From positions 1 to 8,718 of the forward strand of contig CAMPGU010000174.1 in the NCBI GenBank assembly GCA_946885645.1: a stretch of DNA of 8,718 bases, given 5' to 3'. A program made the translations under genes and the position numbers. Shown piece by piece: positions 1 to 7,094 of the stretch. Numbering within the stretch: position 1 is the first letter of the stretch; every line of letters begins with the position of its first letter. The notes beneath the pieces are model-generated. The model saw only the letters and a program-made list of their open reading frames with translations. It ran no database searches and was not told where the DNA came from. Source of the DNA: an uncultured Haloferula sp. GTDB taxonomy: Bacteria; Verrucomicrobiota; Verrucomicrobiae; Verrucomicrobiales; Akkermansiaceae.

Positions 1-1760
1 CAGCGGCTTAGGGAGAGTTCGCCGCGGTTCACGAAAACCTCCACGGAAGTGCGGTCCAGCAGGATCTCGATGTTTTCCGTGGTTCCGCGGACGGGTGCCC
101 TGGTGCCGCCGCACTCCAGCATGTTCGAGGTCAGGATTACGCTCGCCCCGCGGAGGTTAAAGATCAGCTGCCCTCCTTCGGGGATCGTGACTTCGGCTTT
201 GATCCGGAAGAGATCGCCGGAAGGAGCCAAATTCAAGGTTGCGCCGCCGCGCAAGGTGATGTCGCGCCACGATTGCTCCCCGTCATGTAGGAGGGAGAGC
301 TCGCGGGCAGGTTCACGGAAGAGGCGGACGCCGTCGGGAGTACTGCGCAGCGTCAATTCGCAGGGGAAGGAGATCTGCTGATTGAAGGGCATGTCGGGAT
401 AGAGGCCGCCGCGCATCCACGCGGTTTGAATTCGCCGCCCGTCGCCCGTGGAGGTGTTCTCCCAAGTCTGCGTCGCATAGAAATGCGGGCCCACGTCGCA
501 GGGCACGGGCTCCGTCTCCTCCAAGTAGCGGGTTCCGTCGAATTCCCCGATAGAGTATTTGCCGTCGCCCCGGATGAGCACCCATTTGCTTTCCTCCGCC
601 TGCCCATCCACCGGCAGCCGGAAGAGATCCGGGCACTCGAAGCTTTTCCGGATCGGCTCTTCCTCTTTCTTCCAGTCCAGAAGATTCGTGGACGTCAGGA
701 CGTGATAGGCATCGTCCCCGTAAAGCAGCATCACCCAGCGGCCGCTGGCCTCGTGCCAGAAAACCTTCGGGTCGCGCTCCGGGAGGGTGAGGATGGGGTT
801 CTTGTCGTAGTGTTTCCAGGTGCGGCCCTTGTCGAGGCTGTAGGAAAGGCACTGGCTGCGATTGTCGTTCCGGGACCAGAAGGCGATCATGGGTGGCGTG
901 GCCTTGTCGGGGGAGAGGCCCGAGCTGTTCTGGTAGTCGATCACGCAGGTGCCGGATTGCACGCCGCTGTCCAGTTCCTCTTCCCAGAAGGCGGGCTCGA
1001 GCTCCGTCCAGTGCACCAGATCGCGGCTCACCGCGTGGATCCAGCACTTGTTCCAGCGTTGGGCGAAGAGGTGATACTCGCCTTCGTAGTAGATCAGTCC
1101 GTTCAGGTCGTTCAGCCAGCCCTCCTGCCGCATCCCGGGATTCAGCCGGTCGGTCGTCCACTGGCGGGCGGTGAAATGGAATCCCGGGCGGTGGTGCTCT
1201 TGGTAGAGCGGAGCCGCCGGGGCAGGCATGAAGGCGGGATGGTCGGTCTGCACGATAGCATCCACGTTGATGTGGCCCCAGTTTCCGCTCGCGGCATCGA
1301 CGATTTCCAGACGAGCCGTTTTCCCCGTGTAGGAGCCGAGATCCCAGGTGATCGGAACCATGCGGTCGCTGTTCCAGCCGGTAGCGCTGCGCACGGTCTT
1401 GCCGCCGATCCGGAGATTCACGCAGGTCGAGTGTTCGTAGTCTCCGCCGGCGATCAGAAACGTTAGGTACTTCCGTTCGACCGTGAATTCCGGGGAAACG
1501 AGCTTTCCTCGGGGTCCGTCCCCCTTGATCTCACTGCTTGCCACGCCGTTGCCGGAGGAGTTTTCGATTTCCAGTTTGCCGAGCAGGTGCCCTGAAGCCG
1601 GGCCATTCTGAAAGGCGTCTCCACTGAACTCCCATCCGGGACCATAGCCGTTTTCGAAATCAGCGAGCGTCAGATCTTCGCCGCTCGCCACTGCGGCGAG
1701 GCTCAGAAGGCGGCCTAAGAGGGCGGCCGGGAAGTTTGGGGTTTGCGAAAAGCGGTTCAC
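1..1760 (-). CDS. Secreted glycoside hydrolase family 32 (levanase/fructanase-like), C-terminus cut by window edge
   Basis: Reading the minus strand from GTG at 1760 gives 586 codons with no stop to the window edge. Residues 1-27 look like a signal peptide (Arg near the start, then LLGRLLSLAAVA, cleavage after AVA). Residues about 30-165 form a jelly-roll-like, probably carbohydrate-binding domain. The five-bladed GH32 catalytic domain follows. Its three family motifs are present: WLNDLNG with nucleophile D218, RDPKVF with transition-state stabiliser D330, and ECPDLF with acid/base E375. The C-terminal beta-sandwich is present to the family motif DRTSVEVFVNRGE and is nearly complete at the edge. 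GH32 enzymes hydrolyse beta-fructosides such as levan, inulin or sucrose; the substrate here is not readable. The nucleophile motif departs from the usual WMNDPNG by Pro to Leu. An AGAGG lies about 8 nt before the GTG, and the preceding pqiC-type gene ends 53 nt upstream. Family assignment is firm. Confidence 0.9.
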   Translation of the reverse strand, partial: MNRFSQTPNFPAALLGRLLSLAAVASGEDLTLADFENGYGPGWEFSGDAFQNGPASGHLLGKLEIENSSGNGVASSEIKGDGPRGKLVSPEFTVERKYLTFLIAGGDYEHSTCVNLRIGGKTVRSATGWNSDRMVPITWDLGSYTGKTARLEIVDAASGNWGHINVDAIVQTDHPAFMPAPAAPLYQEHHRPGFHFTARQWTTDRLNPGMRQEGWLNDLNGLIYYEGEYHLFAQRWNKCWIHAVSRDLVHWTELEPAFWEEELDSGVQSGTCVIDYQNSSGLSPDKATPPMIAFWSRNDNRSQCLSYSLDKGRTWKHYDKNPILTLPERDPKVFWHEASGRWVMLLYGDDAYHVLTSTNLLDWKKEEEPIRKSFECPDLFRLPVDGQAEESKWVLIRGDGKYSIGEFDGTRYLEETEPVPCDVGPHFYATQTWENTSTGDGRRIQTAWMRGGLYPDMPFNQQISFPCELTLRSTPDGVRLFREPARELSLLHDGEQSWRDITLRGGATLNLAPSGDLFRIKAEVTIPEGGQLIFNLRGASVILTSNMLECGGTRAPVRGTTENIEILLDRTSVEVFVNRGELSLSR

Positions 1761-1813
1761 GATCCGGCCTCTACCGGCGTGAAGCGGACATTCTTGCGTC
1801 GCGGTGTTCGCGT

Positions 1814-2392
1814 TCAGCGCAGCGTGGCGGCGATCTCTCCGGCGAGCCTCGCGAGCAGACGGCTCTCGGCGGCGGCCATTTCGTCGTAGCCGTCTGCGGC
1901 CAGCGGTTCCACGCCGGACCACGACTTCGAGGCGATCATCCGGCGGTCCGGCAGCGAATAGACGCGCCATGCGGCATCCAGCACGGCATCGCCATCGGCC
2001 GTTCCGTGGAGCTGCCGGATATCGAGCGAGACCTGGTAACGCAGCTCGCCGTCGGCACCCCATGGGTACACGCGCACGTTCCCCGTGCCGAGCTTGCGGC
2101 CGAGATTGGTCGCGGTCACGCGGGCGATGTTTTCCTCCAGATCCCCCGCCCAACGGTGGGACTCCGCGATCGACATCCGGTTGCCGCCTTCCTGGAAAAC
2201 CAGGTTCGGCCGGTCGAGGTAGCCTGCCAGGGAGACGGGGCCCACCCCGACCCCGGTTCCGCCTCCGGAAGGCGGCGGTCCCTCGGCGTTCAGCACGTAG
2301 AAGGATTTCGGCGACGCGCAGGAGGCGACGACGAGGGCGATGAGAAAGTGGGGGCGCATGGAGGAGAGGAAATGTCGAAGTGCGGGGCTCAT
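1814..2392 (-). CDS. pqiC: PqiC-type ABC/MCE transport auxiliary lipoprotein (DUF330)
   Basis: This 192-residue protein has an n-region, a hydrophobic stretch and a lipobox ending VVASC, so lipidation is expected at C25. The mature part begins SPKSFYVLN, the usual opening of PqiC/YmbA proteins. It contains GPVSLAGYLDRPNLV and a segment around SHRWAGDLEENI, both typical of DUF330. Family members are outer-membrane lipoproteins that pair with the MCE protein PqiB at the outer end of the Pqi bridge. The ATG at 2392 overlaps the pqiB stop by four bases (ATGA), with purine-rich GGAAGAA directly before it, so translational coupling is likely. The internal ATG at 2359 (M12) has no visible ribosome binding site and would shorten the signal peptide, so it was not chosen. 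Length is close to the E. coli protein. Position after pqiB strongly supports the call. Confidence 0.9.
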   Translation of the reverse strand: MSPALRHFLSSMRPHFLIALVVASCASPKSFYVLNAEGPPPSGGGTGVGVGPVSLAGYLDRPNLVFQEGGNRMSIAESHRWAGDLEENIARVTATNLGRKLGTGNVRVYPWGADGELRYQVSLDIRQLHGTADGDAVLDAAWRVYSLPDRRMIASKSWSGVEPLAADGYDEMAAAESRLLARLAGEIAATLR

Positions 2393-4044
2393 TTCTTCCG
2401 GGCTTTCGGTTCCGAATTTCCCGAACTCTCCCGGCCGAATAGCAGGGAGTTCGGCTTTTCTTCAATGGAGTCGGAAAGCGTCTTGAAGGCCCGCAAGGCG
2501 GCGCGGAGCTCGTCGAGCGTCCTGCTCAGGTCGCCCTGCACGGCACCGTTCGGGCCGAGGCTTTCGACGGAGCTGCGCACCTCCTTCAGCGTTGCGTCCA
2601 GCTCCGCGGTGAGGTTTTGCGTCTCCTCGCGGGAGAGAAGTTTCCGGGCCTCCGCGAGCGCCGCTTCGGCTTCATCCAGCGCGCCGCGCACGTCTTTCAC
2701 GGTGATGGCGATTTCGTCCGCGGCGTTGCCGAACTTGTGCAAGGTTTCGTCCAGCGGCAGCCCTTCGATTTTGGTGAGGATGGCGTTCACCTTGTCCTGA
2801 AGCTGGGCGAACCCCGACGATTCCGTGGGAATCACTTCGTAATCCCCGAACGTGGTAAGTTCCGCGGGAGCGGCGTCCGGCGCGAAATCGAGATCAATAT
2901 AGAGCGCCCCGGTGAGGAGGGAGCCGGTGCTCAAGGTGGCGCGCAGGCCGCGGCGGACGCATTCGGCGAGCACCTCCTGGGGGTTCTCGATGTTCTCCAC
3001 CGCCTTTCCCAAGGTGTCGGAGTCGATTTCGATGACCACGGGTACGCGGGAATCCCCGGGCGGAGAGTGCCGGAAGCTGATCTCCACCACGCGCCCGAGC
3101 GGGATGCCCCGGAATTCCACGGGCGCGCCGGTGGTGAGGCCGCGCACGGATTGGTCGAAAAACAGGAGGCACTTGTGATCCGGCACGAAAATCGACTTCC
3201 TCGCGGTGTCCTCGTCGGGAAACAGGTTGAATACCCTGCCGTCGGTTACCAGCGGCCCCGCGGTTCCGCCCTTCGGCACGGCGAAGGAAGCGCCGCCGGA
3301 TACCATCGCCTGGAAGGAGGGGGTGCTCAGCTTGAAACCATCGGCACCGGCAGTGACGTCGATCCCGCTCGTATTCCAGAAGCAGGTGCCCTCCCGGACG
3401 AGGCTCGCGTAGTCTTCATCGATGAAAACATCGAAGCGGATACGGCGGTTCTCGAGATCGAGGGTACGGCGTTCCACGCGGCCGACTTCAAAGCCGCGGT
3501 AGTAGATCGGGGATCCCGCGGTGAGCGATCCCGCGTCCTCCGCGACCAAGGTCAGGCGCAGGCCGGGCACGTTCGCGCTGGTTACCGGGGGCTCTTCCAG
3601 GCCGTCGAAATGGTTCACCGGAGCGGGACCGTCGCCGGGCTCCAGCTCGATATAGGCTCCCGTGATGAGCGTGCTGAGGCCGGAAATGGTGGAAGCGGAT
3701 ACCCGCGGGCGCACGACCCAGAAACGGCTGTCGCGCTTCAGGAGATCCTCGGAATCGGGATCGATGCGTACTTCCGCGACCACGGATTGCAGGTCGTCGG
3801 CGAGTTCGATCTTTTCGACGAGGCCCACGCGGACCGAGCGGCACCGCACTTCGGTCTTCCCGGCTTCGATGCTATCGGCGGTGGAGAAGCGCACGTAAGC
3901 CAGCGGGCCCTTGTCATGGTAGTGCTTCCACACCAGCCATCCGGCCAGCGCCAGTGCCACGGCAGGTACCACCCACACGCTGCTCCAGCGGCGGCGGTGG
4001 CGCACCACGGCCCGCGGCTCATCGATGTTTTCCTCTTCGGTCAT
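2389..4044 (-). CDS. pqiB: PqiB: membrane-anchored protein with three MCE/MlaD domains
   Basis: This 551-residue protein is almost the same length as E. coli PqiB. A basic cytoplasmic tail (RHRRRW) precedes one transmembrane helix at about residues 23-39. Three MCE domains follow at about 46-140, 160-265 and 285-400. Each carries the expected pattern of an initial strand and a G-x-P/V-V-x-x-R-G/S turn, seen in YYRGFEVGRV and VEFRGIPLGRV. Residues about 420-530 are rich in Ala, Glu and Leu and should form long helices, ending near KPNSLLFG, a typical PqiB tail. In E. coli, PqiB assembles as a hexameric tube with a helical needle crossing the periplasm, proposed to carry lipids between membranes. 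The ATG overlaps the upstream PqiA-type stop by four bases, and its stop overlaps the pqiC start in the same way. No ribosome binding site is visible, which fits coupled translation. Confidence 0.95.
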   Translation of the reverse strand: MTEEENIDEPRAVVRHRRRWSSVWVVPAVALALAGWLVWKHYHDKGPLAYVRFSTADSIEAGKTEVRCRSVRVGLVEKIELADDLQSVVAEVRIDPDSEDLLKRDSRFWVVRPRVSASTISGLSTLITGAYIELEPGDGPAPVNHFDGLEEPPVTSANVPGLRLTLVAEDAGSLTAGSPIYYRGFEVGRVERRTLDLENRRIRFDVFIDEDYASLVREGTCFWNTSGIDVTAGADGFKLSTPSFQAMVSGGASFAVPKGGTAGPLVTDGRVFNLFPDEDTARKSIFVPDHKCLLFFDQSVRGLTTGAPVEFRGIPLGRVVEISFRHSPPGDSRVPVVIEIDSDTLGKAVENIENPQEVLAECVRRGLRATLSTGSLLTGALYIDLDFAPDAAPAELTTFGDYEVIPTESSGFAQLQDKVNAILTKIEGLPLDETLHKFGNAADEIAITVKDVRGALDEAEAALAEARKLLSREETQNLTAELDATLKEVRSSVESLGPNGAVQGDLSRTLDELRAALRAFKTLSDSIEEKPNSLLFGRESSGNSEPKARKK

Positions 4045-4676
4045 TTGGTGTCGGGAGAATCGGCGGCTTCATCGACGTAGCGGTCCCAGAGCAGGCGGGG
4101 ATCGAAACTCATCGCCGCGAACATGGTCAGAACCACCACCGATGCAAAAGAAAGGATCGCGGGCCCGGGGGTGACGGTGGAGATCACCCCGAGCTGCACC
4201 AGGGCGACGAGCACCGCGACCACGAAGACATCGACCATCGACCAGCGTCCCACGAGTTCGGTGACATGATAAAGCCGGGCAAGGTTCTTCGGTGAGGCGG
4301 AGGTGAACCCCACCGCAGCGAGGCAGAGCCAGACGAGGGCGATCATTTTGAGGATCGGGATCACGATGCTGGCGCAGAAGATGATGCCACCCACGAGGAA
4401 GTCCCCCGTCTTCCAGAAATTGATGACGCCGGACATGATGGTGTCGCTGCTATTCCCCGCGATGCCCGTGATGTTCATCATCGGCAGCAGGTTCGCGGGG
4501 AAGTAGAAGGCGATGGCGGCGATGAGGAAGCACCAGGTGCGCTCCAAGCTGTGAGGCTTCCGCAGGTGGAGCTTGCTGTGGCAGCGCGGGCAACGGACCT
4601 CCGCGACGGGGCTGACCTTCCCGCACATGTGGCAGGAGGCCAGGCCTTCGGAGGCGGCGGTGCGGATCTGTTCCAT
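4041..4676 (-). CDS. pqiA: PqiA-type inner membrane protein, second module (paraquat-inducible protein A family)
   Basis: This 211-residue protein begins with a soluble zinc-ribbon-like motif, CHMC at 15-18 and CPRC at 29-32. About four hydrophobic segments follow, including FLIAAIAFYFPANLLPMMNI, FLVGGIIFCASIVIPILKMI, VFVVAVLVALVQLGVIS and FASVVVLTMFAAM. This is one PqiA module; E. coli PqiA and YebS fuse two such modules into about 420 residues. The FPANLLPMM and IPILKM stretches are characteristic. The ATG at 4676 starts 2 nt after the stop of the first module, with AAGGA about 9 nt upstream. A GTG at 4682 overlapping that stop is possible but sits too close to the AAGGA. The stop overlaps pqiB by four bases. 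It likely acts with the preceding module at the inner-membrane base of the PqiB tube. A much longer open frame upstream in the same phase is a shadow of the first module. Confidence 0.9.
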   Translation of the reverse strand: MEQIRTAASEGLASCHMCGKVSPVAEVRCPRCHSKLHLRKPHSLERTWCFLIAAIAFYFPANLLPMMNITGIAGNSSDTIMSGVINFWKTGDFLVGGIIFCASIVIPILKMIALVWLCLAAVGFTSASPKNLARLYHVTELVGRWSMVDVFVVAVLVALVQLGVISTVTPGPAILSFASVVVLTMFAAMSFDPRLLWDRYVDEAADSPDTK

Positions 4677-4678
4677 CG

Positions 4679-5338
4679 TCACGTATCCTTGCGAAGCGCG
4701 ATTTCGAGGCGATCCCATAGCTCCAGCCGGTCGATTCCCGACATGGCGGAGGCGGTGCAGAATACCAGCCCCACCAGTGCCCACAGGCCGGTGCCGAGGT
4801 GAACGTCTCCCACGGCCCCCAATTTCAAGAGGCTCACCAGGATCCCCACCAGGAAGACCTCCAGCATGCTCCAGGGCTCGGATATCTGGAAAAGCCGGGT
4901 GACGGTTACCGCGCCGGGCAGGGCCATGCCGAAGCGGAGCGGGGCCGCTACGTAGAGAAGGCCGCCCATCAGGATCAGCGGGGCGATGATGGTAAAGACA
5001 ATGGCCACGATGCCGATCAGCGGATTGCCCTCCTGGAACAGCGCGTCCGCCGCTTCCATAATGGTGAGTTCTTTCCGCATGCCGCCGGAATCGACGGTGA
5101 TCGACGGGAAGAGATGGGCAAGCGCCATGAAAATGAGCGCCGAGGATGAGAAGGCGGTGGCGCGGGCAAGCGAGCGCGGCCGGTTCTGGTAGAGCATTTC
5201 CCCGCAGCGGCAGCAATAGGCTGCGTTCCCCTCAAGCAAGCGGGGGGCCTCCTGAAGCGCATCGCAAAAGTGACAGCTCACCCGGATCGGCTCGTCGCTC
5301 AGGCGCGGCCAGGAAAGTCCGGGGAGGTGTCGCTTCAT
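4679..5338 (-). CDS. pqiA: PqiA-type inner membrane protein, first module (paraquat-inducible protein A family)
   Basis: This 219-residue protein has an N-terminal four-cysteine motif (C22, C25, C42, C45) typical of the PqiA zinc ribbon. About four membrane segments follow, including ALIFMALAHLFPSITV, IGIVAIVFTIIAPLILMGGL and MLEVFLVGILVSLLKLGAV, and the module ends with the WDRLE segment found near PqiA domain ends. It shares its layout with the next gene but differs clearly in sequence, so the pair equals the two halves of the fused E. coli protein. The ATG at 5338 was chosen because the protein then begins MKRHLPGLSW shortly before the zinc ribbon, and GAGAGG lies about 9 nt upstream. The open frame continues to 5473, but that part overlaps the upstream lipoprotein gene. 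The gap to that gene is 13 nt. Exact substrate and role are unknown for the family. Confidence 0.88.
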   Translation of the reverse strand: MKRHLPGLSWPRLSDEPIRVSCHFCDALQEAPRLLEGNAAYCCRCGEMLYQNRPRSLARATAFSSSALIFMALAHLFPSITVDSGGMRKELTIMEAADALFQEGNPLIGIVAIVFTIIAPLILMGGLLYVAAPLRFGMALPGAVTVTRLFQISEPWSMLEVFLVGILVSLLKLGAVGDVHLGTGLWALVGLVFCTASAMSGIDRLELWDRLEIALRKDT

Positions 5339-5351
5339 GAATGGGGGCCTC

Positions 5352-6197
5352 TCAGAGCGGGCGAGCGTAGGTGTTGCACCGGTTGTGCCAGCCTTCCCGC
5401 CAGCGCGCTTCACCGCGGGCGGGCGGGGCATTGGCGATCCGGCGGTCCAGCAGGCGTTTGGCGCTAGCGGCAAATTCGGCGGCGGCGGGCTGACCCGCGG
5501 GCACTTCCTTCATGCTGCCGAGGACTTGCAGCAAGCCCCAGCCCTTGCCCTTGTAGGTTTCCGAAGCTTGGGTGCCATCGCCCTTGAAGTTGACGTAGTC
5601 GATCAGCGCATAGGTGCCGTTCGGCGTGGAGGCCACCTTGTTATAGTTCGCCTGGAGGCGGCCGCGGTCGCTCCCCGGGGCGGCGGCGAGGATTTTCGGC
5701 AGGGCGGCCCGGGAGCGGGCGATGATGAAATCGGTCTGCAGGGGCACGGTATTGGCCAGCCACTGGCGCAGCGCGGTCAGACGGGGGCCGCGGAACTCCG
5801 CTTGGAAGGCGGCGCGGCTTGCCCACGGCGCATTCCTCTCCAGCGCAATGGCGGGGGGGCGGGCACCCTGTTGGCGGGCGAAGGCCACGAACTGTGGCCA
5901 GCTTTCCTCGAAACGGCCGTTGAAACCGGCGGGGTACCAGATGAAGTGGCCGATTCCCAGCGAAGGAAACTCTTCTCCGGCATTCCACGCCGTGAGACCG
6001 TCCACCGAGCCGCCAGACTCATTTTGCCAGATTTTCCGGCCGATCGCGGCTTTTTGCGCCCCCGTCAGGTGGGAGGCCGCCGGCTTCGCGGCGGCTTGGG
6101 ACGGAAGCGATACCGGCCCGCACGCGGCGAGGACGAGGCTGGCAAGGAGCGCGTAGCGGAAAGTTTGCACAAAGGCGTATTTCCACGACTTTTTCAC
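5352..6197 (-). CDS. Predicted lipoprotein with lysozyme-like motifs, function unknown
   Basis: Starting at GTG 6197 the protein has 281 residues. It opens MKKSWKYAF, then a hydrophobic run ending in the lipobox LAAC, so C26 should be lipidated. The mature region carries IGRKIWQNESGG and, about 20 residues later, LGIGHFIWYP. A Glu (E60) followed by a GIGH turn recalls phage-type lysozymes, where a catalytic Glu precedes a TIGYGH-like segment. This points to a lysozyme-like fold and possible peptidoglycan cleavage, by inference only. Later conserved-looking stretches are YALIDYVNFKGDG, GKGWGLLQVL and a C-terminal GWHNRCNTYARPL. I recall similar uncharacterised proteins in Proteobacteria but no named domain. 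TTG at 6206 would add three residues; neither start has a strong ribosome binding site. The gene ends 13 nt before the first pqiA module, so they are probably cotranscribed. Confidence 0.8.
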   Translation of the reverse strand: MKKSWKYAFVQTFRYALLASLVLAACGPVSLPSQAAAKPAASHLTGAQKAAIGRKIWQNESGGSVDGLTAWNAGEEFPSLGIGHFIWYPAGFNGRFEESWPQFVAFARQQGARPPAIALERNAPWASRAAFQAEFRGPRLTALRQWLANTVPLQTDFIIARSRAALPKILAAAPGSDRGRLQANYNKVASTPNGTYALIDYVNFKGDGTQASETYKGKGWGLLQVLGSMKEVPAGQPAAAEFAASAKRLLDRRIANAPPARGEARWREGWHNRCNTYARPL

Positions 6198-6225
6198 CCG
6201 CCGCAAGCAGGACTATCGGAAGTAT

Positions 6226-6239
6226 CCGGTGAAAACCGG
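6226..6239 (+). promoter_or_regulatory. Small perfect hairpin with GAAA loop in the divergent intergenic gap
   Basis: The gap between the two divergent genes holds CCGGT-GAAA-ACCGG, a perfect 5-bp stem closed by a GNRA-type loop when read on the plus strand. It would lie in the leader of the DUF3147 gene if transcription starts upstream of it. Just before it is an imperfect palindrome, ATCGGA-AGTA-TCCGGT, and the heptamer CTATCGG occurs at 6213-6219 and again at 6256-6262. These could be operator or leader elements, but short GC-rich inverted repeats are common by chance. I could not assign -35/-10 boxes for either direction with confidence. Confidence 0.25.
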
Positions 6240-6281
6240 GGCTTGTCCGGCCCGTCTATCGGGAGACACTGCGCCGACGAC

Positions 6282-6671
6282 ATGGACAAGATCCCTTGGG
6301 ACCAGATTCTCCGTTTCACCCCTCAGGACGGGGTCAAGCTCTTCGTTTCCGCGGCCGTGATCGTGCTGGTGACCAAAATCCAGCTTTTCAACGACAAGCT
6401 TTCCGCCCTGTTGATCGCGCTGCCTTTCACTTCCTTGGTGGCGATGATCTGGATGCAGGCGGAAAAGCAGGCTCCGGAGCGGATCGCCAATCACGCCGTA
6501 GGGACCTTCTGGTTCGTTTTGCCCACGCTGCCGATGTTCCTGATCCTCCCGTGGATGCTCCGGCACGGCTGGGGATTCTGGCAGGCGCTTGGGTTAAATT
6601 GCCTCCTGACGACGGGATTTTTCTGGCTAACGGTGGTCGTTTTGAGGCGTTTCGGCTTCAATCTCATGTGA
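6282..6671 (+). CDS. Small integral membrane protein, DUF3147-like
   Basis: This 129-residue protein consists mostly of four hydrophobic helices: GVKLFVSAAVIVLVTKI, ALLIALPFTSLVAMIWM, GTFWFVLPTLPMFLILPWML and a last one ending LTTGFFWLTVVVLRRF. The LIALPFTSLVAMIW segment, the FW-x-VLP turn and the RHGWGFWQAL loop match the pattern I know for DUF3147 inner-membrane proteins, whose function is unknown. The ATG at 6282 was chosen because it opens MDKIPWDQILRFTPQDG just before the first helix. The frame remains open far upstream, but that part is antisense to the lipoprotein gene. The best purine run, GGGAGA, is about 15 nt before the ATG, so the ribosome binding site is weak. It is divergent from the lipoprotein gene and lies 164 nt before rpoZ. 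A cotranscribed relation to rpoZ is possible but not shown. Confidence 0.8.
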   Translation: MDKIPWDQILRFTPQDGVKLFVSAAVIVLVTKIQLFNDKLSALLIALPFTSLVAMIWMQAEKQAPERIANHAVGTFWFVLPTLPMFLILPWMLRHGWGFWQALGLNCLLTTGFFWLTVVVLRRFGFNLM

Positions 6672-6835
6672 AATCGGCGGGCTCCGGCTTTTTGGCCTTG
6701 TCATTCGGGGGTTGATTTGATCTTTCCCGCCTTCCGGCCGCGGTAGGCCAGCAAGGAATCCGACAAGGCATGTCTCCCGACAATATCGTCCCCTTTGAGC
6801 AGCCGAAGTCTGAGTCCCGGTTTCCAGGTACACCC

Positions 6836-7051
6836 ATGAAAAGTGATCTTGTCGAGAAGGCGTCCGAGATTGTCAGCGATCCGCTGGTCCTTATCAACAT
6901 GGTCTCGAAGCGTGTCCGCCAGCTGAACAGCGGCCGTTCGCCGCTGATTCCGACCCGTCCGAGCATGGGTGCGGCCGACATCGCGCTGACCGAAATCATC
7001 GAAGGAAAGATCCGGCTGGTTGTTCCAGCTCCGGCTCCGGGCGACTCCTGA
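6836..7051 (+). CDS. rpoZ: DNA-directed RNA polymerase omega subunit
   Basis: This 71-residue protein matches a short omega subunit, which helps fold the beta-prime subunit and assemble RNA polymerase. The core VLINMVSKRVRQLNSG corresponds to the conserved region where E. coli omega has FDLVLVAARRARQL. Downstream, the GAADIALTEIIEGKI segment matches the conserved helix ending in EI-x-x-GKI. The ATG at 6836 was chosen because the alignable region begins directly after it and AGG lies about 8 nt upstream. An in-frame ATG at 6770 would add 22 residues of low-complexity, poorly conserved sequence; it cannot be excluded. The 164-nt gap before the gene (6672-6835) shows no convincing promoter or terminator to me. 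SmpB begins 43 nt downstream on the same strand. Confidence 0.9.
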   Translation: MKSDLVEKASEIVSDPLVLINMVSKRVRQLNSGRSPLIPTRPSMGAADIALTEIIEGKIRLVVPAPAPGDS

Positions 7052-7094
7052 TAGCCGCCGGTAAATCCCGCGCCCGCATGTGGCGCGACCTGTC

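Noticed and set aside
313..1161. A 282-codon minus-strand frame and a long plus-strand frame at 426-1466
   Set aside because: Both overlap the GH32 gene in other frames. The GH32 frame carries all three catalytic motifs, while these give Arg/Pro-rich sequence without motifs.
2617..4080. A 487-codon open frame on the plus strand
   Set aside because: It lies wholly antisense to pqiB. Its translation has no recognisable domain, and it is explained by high GC and codon bias of the true gene.
5337..6281. Plus-strand upstream extension of the DUF3147 frame
   Set aside because: The extension is antisense to the lipoprotein gene and shows no membrane or domain pattern; the family-like protein begins at 6282.
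6672..6835. Possible promoter (TTGATT-like boxes) and stem-loops before rpoZ
   Set aside because: No -35/-10 pair with acceptable spacing and sequence was found, and the inverted repeats are bulged and weak.
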